This document shows positions 62,108 to 64,000 of a stretch of DNA of 64,000 nt, piece after piece. Where the stretch lies: the NCBI RefSeq assembly GCF_003031585.1, contig NZ_PWAA01000007.1, forward strand, positions 1 to 64,000. The letters are read 5' to 3'. The notes beneath the pieces were generated by a model that ran no database searches, was not told the DNA's origin, and was given only the letters and a program-made list of their open reading frames with translations. Made by a program: the position numbers and the translations under genes. Source of the stretch: Thalassobius sp. I31.1. GTDB taxonomy: Bacteria; Pseudomonadota; Alphaproteobacteria; Rhodobacterales; Rhodobacteraceae. Position 1 is the first letter of the stretch. The number at the start of each line of letters is the position of its first letter.

Positions 62108-63703
62108 ATGGCTTCACTTCCGACAATCTCAGCGCTGTGGATGGAAGGCTCGCTAAGCTTTCTTGAACAGCTTTGCCTGAAGTCCTTTGTAGATGCGGGG
62201 CATGAAGTAATTCTGTACCACTACGGCCCACTACAAAATGTACCAGCCGGAATTGAACTGGCAGACGCCAATACAATTTTGCCACAGAAAAATTTCCTGA
62301 AGCATGAACGCACAGGCAGCCCTGCGCTTCATTCAGACCTTTTCCGCTATAAAATGCTGGAGCAAAGCCAGAATACGATCTGGGCAGATACCGACGCCTA
62401 CTGCATGAAACCCTTTGAAACACCCAACGGGCATTTCTATGGCTGGGAATCCAAAACCCACATCAACGGTGGTGTTCTGGGCCTGCCTGCAGACAGCGAA
62501 ACTCTGCGGGAACTTCTGGAATTTACCAGCGACGAATTCGCGATCCCAAGCTACTATGGGCCAGAATACGAACGCGAACTTCAGGAAAAGAAGGACGTGG
62601 GCAACCCTGTTCACGCAAGCGAACAGCCCTGGGGCGTTTGGGGGCCACATGCGGTAACGCATTTCCTTCACAAAACCGGCGAAGCAAAATTCGCACTACC
62701 TCAGGCCGGCTTGTATCCGTTCACATTCAAAGATCGCCGCATGATGCTGAAGCGGAACTTTGATACGTCTCCTTATATAACCGAAGATACCTATTCAGTT
62801 CACCTTTATGGCCGCCGTATGCGTGCGCGCCTTGTTGAAAAAGAAGGCGGCGCACCACATCGCAAAAGCCTGTTGGGTCAACTTCTGGTGAAACATGACA
62901 TTGATCCGGCTGCTGCCCCACTGCCAATGTCTCGCGCACAGAAAGAGGCCGCTGTCCAGGAAACTGCTCCGGCTCAGGTATCTGCTCCGCTGACCGAACC
63001 AGTACCCGCATCCGAGAAATACGGTCGCGGTCAGGTAAACCTGACTGATCTCGCGGATCAGTACGGCTCTGACAAAGGGTCTAACAAGCACCGTTACACT
63101 GAACTTTATCAGATGCTCTTCCTGCCTTACCGTAAAAGGAAAATTGATTTCCTTGAAATGGGCCTGCAGATCGGTGGTCCGGAACACGGAAACCACGCAG
63201 ATCGTGAAACCACCGACCTGCCTTCAATCCGTATCTGGCTTGAGTATTTTACCAAAGCTCATATCCACGGACTGGATGTATCAGATTTCAGCTGGTTTAA
63301 AGATGACCGGTTTACCTTCCATCGCTGTGACATGGATACCCGCGAAAATATCCGCAATGCCACACAGGAAATGGAAGAATTTGACATCATCATTGATGAT
63401 GCCAGCCATGCCTCACACCACCAGCAAAACGGCTTCCTGGAGCTTTTCCCAAAGATCAAATCCGGTGGCTTGTATGTTATCGAAGATCTTCGCTGGCAAC
63501 CTGACGTGATGGAAAAACCGGGTATCACCAAAACTGCAGACTTCTTCCAAACCTATCTGAAAACAGGCGTCTTCAGCCATTCAGATCCGGAAGTTGCTGC
63601 GGCTTTCAATGCCCATCGTCACGATGTTTCTGGTTGTTTCGTCTATCAGGCGCAGTTTGATAAACGCCGGAAAGACCAGGTTCTGGTCGTGAATAAACGA
63701 TAA
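62108..63703 (+). CDS. fusion of a glycosyltransferase (DxD) and a class I methyltransferase-like domain
   Basis: 531 residues from the ATG at 62108. Residues 1-270 resemble a GT32/capsular-type glycosyltransferase: ALWMEGSLSFLEQLCLKSFVDAGHEVILYHY and WADTDAYC with the DxD metal site. After a linker rich in Ala and Pro (about 285-325) comes a second domain starting VNLTDLADQYGSDKGSNKHRYTELYQ, a form common in polysaccharide methyltransferases; later FDIIIDDASHASHHQ and GGLYVIEDLRW. It may both add and methylate a sugar. Product unknown. Confidence 0.78.
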   Translation: MASLPTISALWMEGSLSFLEQLCLKSFVDAGHEVILYHYGPLQNVPAGIELADANTILPQKNFLKHERTGSPALHSDLFRYKMLEQSQNTIWADTDAYCMKPFETPNGHFYGWESKTHINGGVLGLPADSETLRELLEFTSDEFAIPSYYGPEYERELQEKKDVGNPVHASEQPWGVWGPHAVTHFLHKTGEAKFALPQAGLYPFTFKDRRMMLKRNFDTSPYITEDTYSVHLYGRRMRARLVEKEGGAPHRKSLLGQLLVKHDIDPAAAPLPMSRAQKEAAVQETAPAQVSAPLTEPVPASEKYGRGQVNLTDLADQYGSDKGSNKHRYTELYQMLFLPYRKRKIDFLEMGLQIGGPEHGNHADRETTDLPSIRIWLEYFTKAHIHGLDVSDFSWFKDDRFTFHRCDMDTRENIRNATQEMEEFDIIIDDASHASHHQQNGFLELFPKIKSGGLYVIEDLRWQPDVMEKPGITKTADFFQTYLKTGVFSHSDPEVAAAFNAHRHDVSGCFVYQAQFDKRRKDQVLVVNKR

Positions 63704-63775
63704 CTCTGTAGCGCCGATGATTGGCCGGTTCCTGATGTGAACCGGTCAGAACTCCGTAAAAACAGAAGGTCAGAC

Positions 63776-64000
63776 ATGCACGCCACAACTCTTGTCACTA
63801 TTGCCAAAGATGAAGGGCCATTTTTCTGGGAATGGGTTGCCCATCATCGCCTTGTTGGGTTCGATAATATTATTGTGTATCAGAACGATTCATCCGATCT
63901 GACACATGCTATCCTCAAGGTGCTGGAAAGCATTGGGGCAATCAGATATTTCTACAACGATGCAGACCCGAATATGCATCAGGTCCGCGCCTACAGACGT
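63776..64000 (+). CDS. glycosyltransferase, N-terminus (runs off the window)
   Basis: 75 residues visible from the ATG at 63776 (AGAAGGT upstream), reading LVTIAKDEGPFFWEWVAHHRLVGFDNIIVYQNDSSD. This matches the DUF23/GT92-like or GT2-like start seen in surface polysaccharide clusters. The rest is beyond the right edge. Confidence 0.75.
   Translation, partial: MHATTLVTIAKDEGPFFWEWVAHHRLVGFDNIIVYQNDSSDLTHAILKVLESIGAIRYFYNDADPNMHQVRAYRR

Noticed and set aside
1-64000. CRISPR arrays, tRNA or rRNA genes, insertion sequences, prophage genes
   Set aside because: No spaced direct repeats, cloverleaf or rRNA sequence, transposase or integrase was seen by reading; a search with dedicated tools would settle it.

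Overview
The window reads as a chromosome segment of a marine-type alphaproteobacterium, most likely a Rhodobacterales (Roseobacter-group) member. This rests on a GntR-type BioR with TTATCTATAA boxes next to a complete biotin operon, two TRAP transporter operons, many GntR/LysR/GlxA-regulated amine and amino-acid catabolic operons, and moderately high GC. No RNA genes, CRISPR arrays, insertion sequences or phage genes were seen.

Layout. 1-4.7 kb: a 4-hydroxyproline/3-hydroxyproline operon on the minus strand (deaminase, 4-hydroxyproline epimerase, D-amino acid dehydrogenase, Ser/Cys proline-racemase-family dehydratase, then a GntR regulator cut by the window edge), with candidate operators. 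5.0-9.85 kb: a self-contained three-gene plus-strand cassette (SARP-like/TPR regulator, PAP2/vanadium-haloperoxidase-fold enzyme with a Gly-Gly-Ile repeat, subtilisin-like protease) closed by a terminator. 9.87-10.2 kb: intergenic DNA with four separate hairpins. 10.2-15.2 kb: a minus-strand operon of a DMGDH-like FAD/GcvT protein, an MttB-family methyltransferase and an Ldh2-family reductase, divergent from a LysR gene. 16.3-20.5 kb: racemase-like gene, proC, GntR regulator and a ThDP enzyme, with the same operator-like motif upstream of the two target transcripts. 20.5-30 kb: LysR, D-amino acid dehydrogenase, TRAP operon, enolase-superfamily enzyme, and a second TRAP operon on the other strand. 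30.3-35.8 kb: a six-gene minus-strand operon (aminotransferase, BKACE, acetylpolyamine amidohydrolase-like protein, thioesterase, iron alcohol dehydrogenase, thioesterase). 35.8-42.1 kb: LysR, GlxA-type regulator, RpiR regulator with a nitrilase, and tex. 42.2-49.2 kb: a PhnD-like binding protein, bioR and bioBFDAGC. 49.2-53.1 kb: GDP-fucose genes fcl, gmd (broken by a one-base frameshift) and manC. 53.1-56.8 kb: a probable Zur-controlled zinc uptake operon. 56.9-64 kb: surface polysaccharide genes (glycosyltransferases, dTDP-3-amino-3,6-dideoxyhexose genes, a glycosyltransferase-methyltransferase fusion).

How the genes fit together. The first 30 kb is dominated by enzymes that would handle proline-like compounds: two proline-racemase-family enzymes, two D-amino acid dehydrogenases, an Ldh2-type imino acid reductase, pyrroline-5-carboxylate reductase, an MLE-type epimerase or dehydratase, and demethylation enzymes plausible for a proline betaine. 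This is inference from families and context. The least explained parts are the 5.0-9.85 kb cassette with the hairpin-rich DNA behind it, the MttB-DMGDH-Ldh2 operon, and the BKACE operon.
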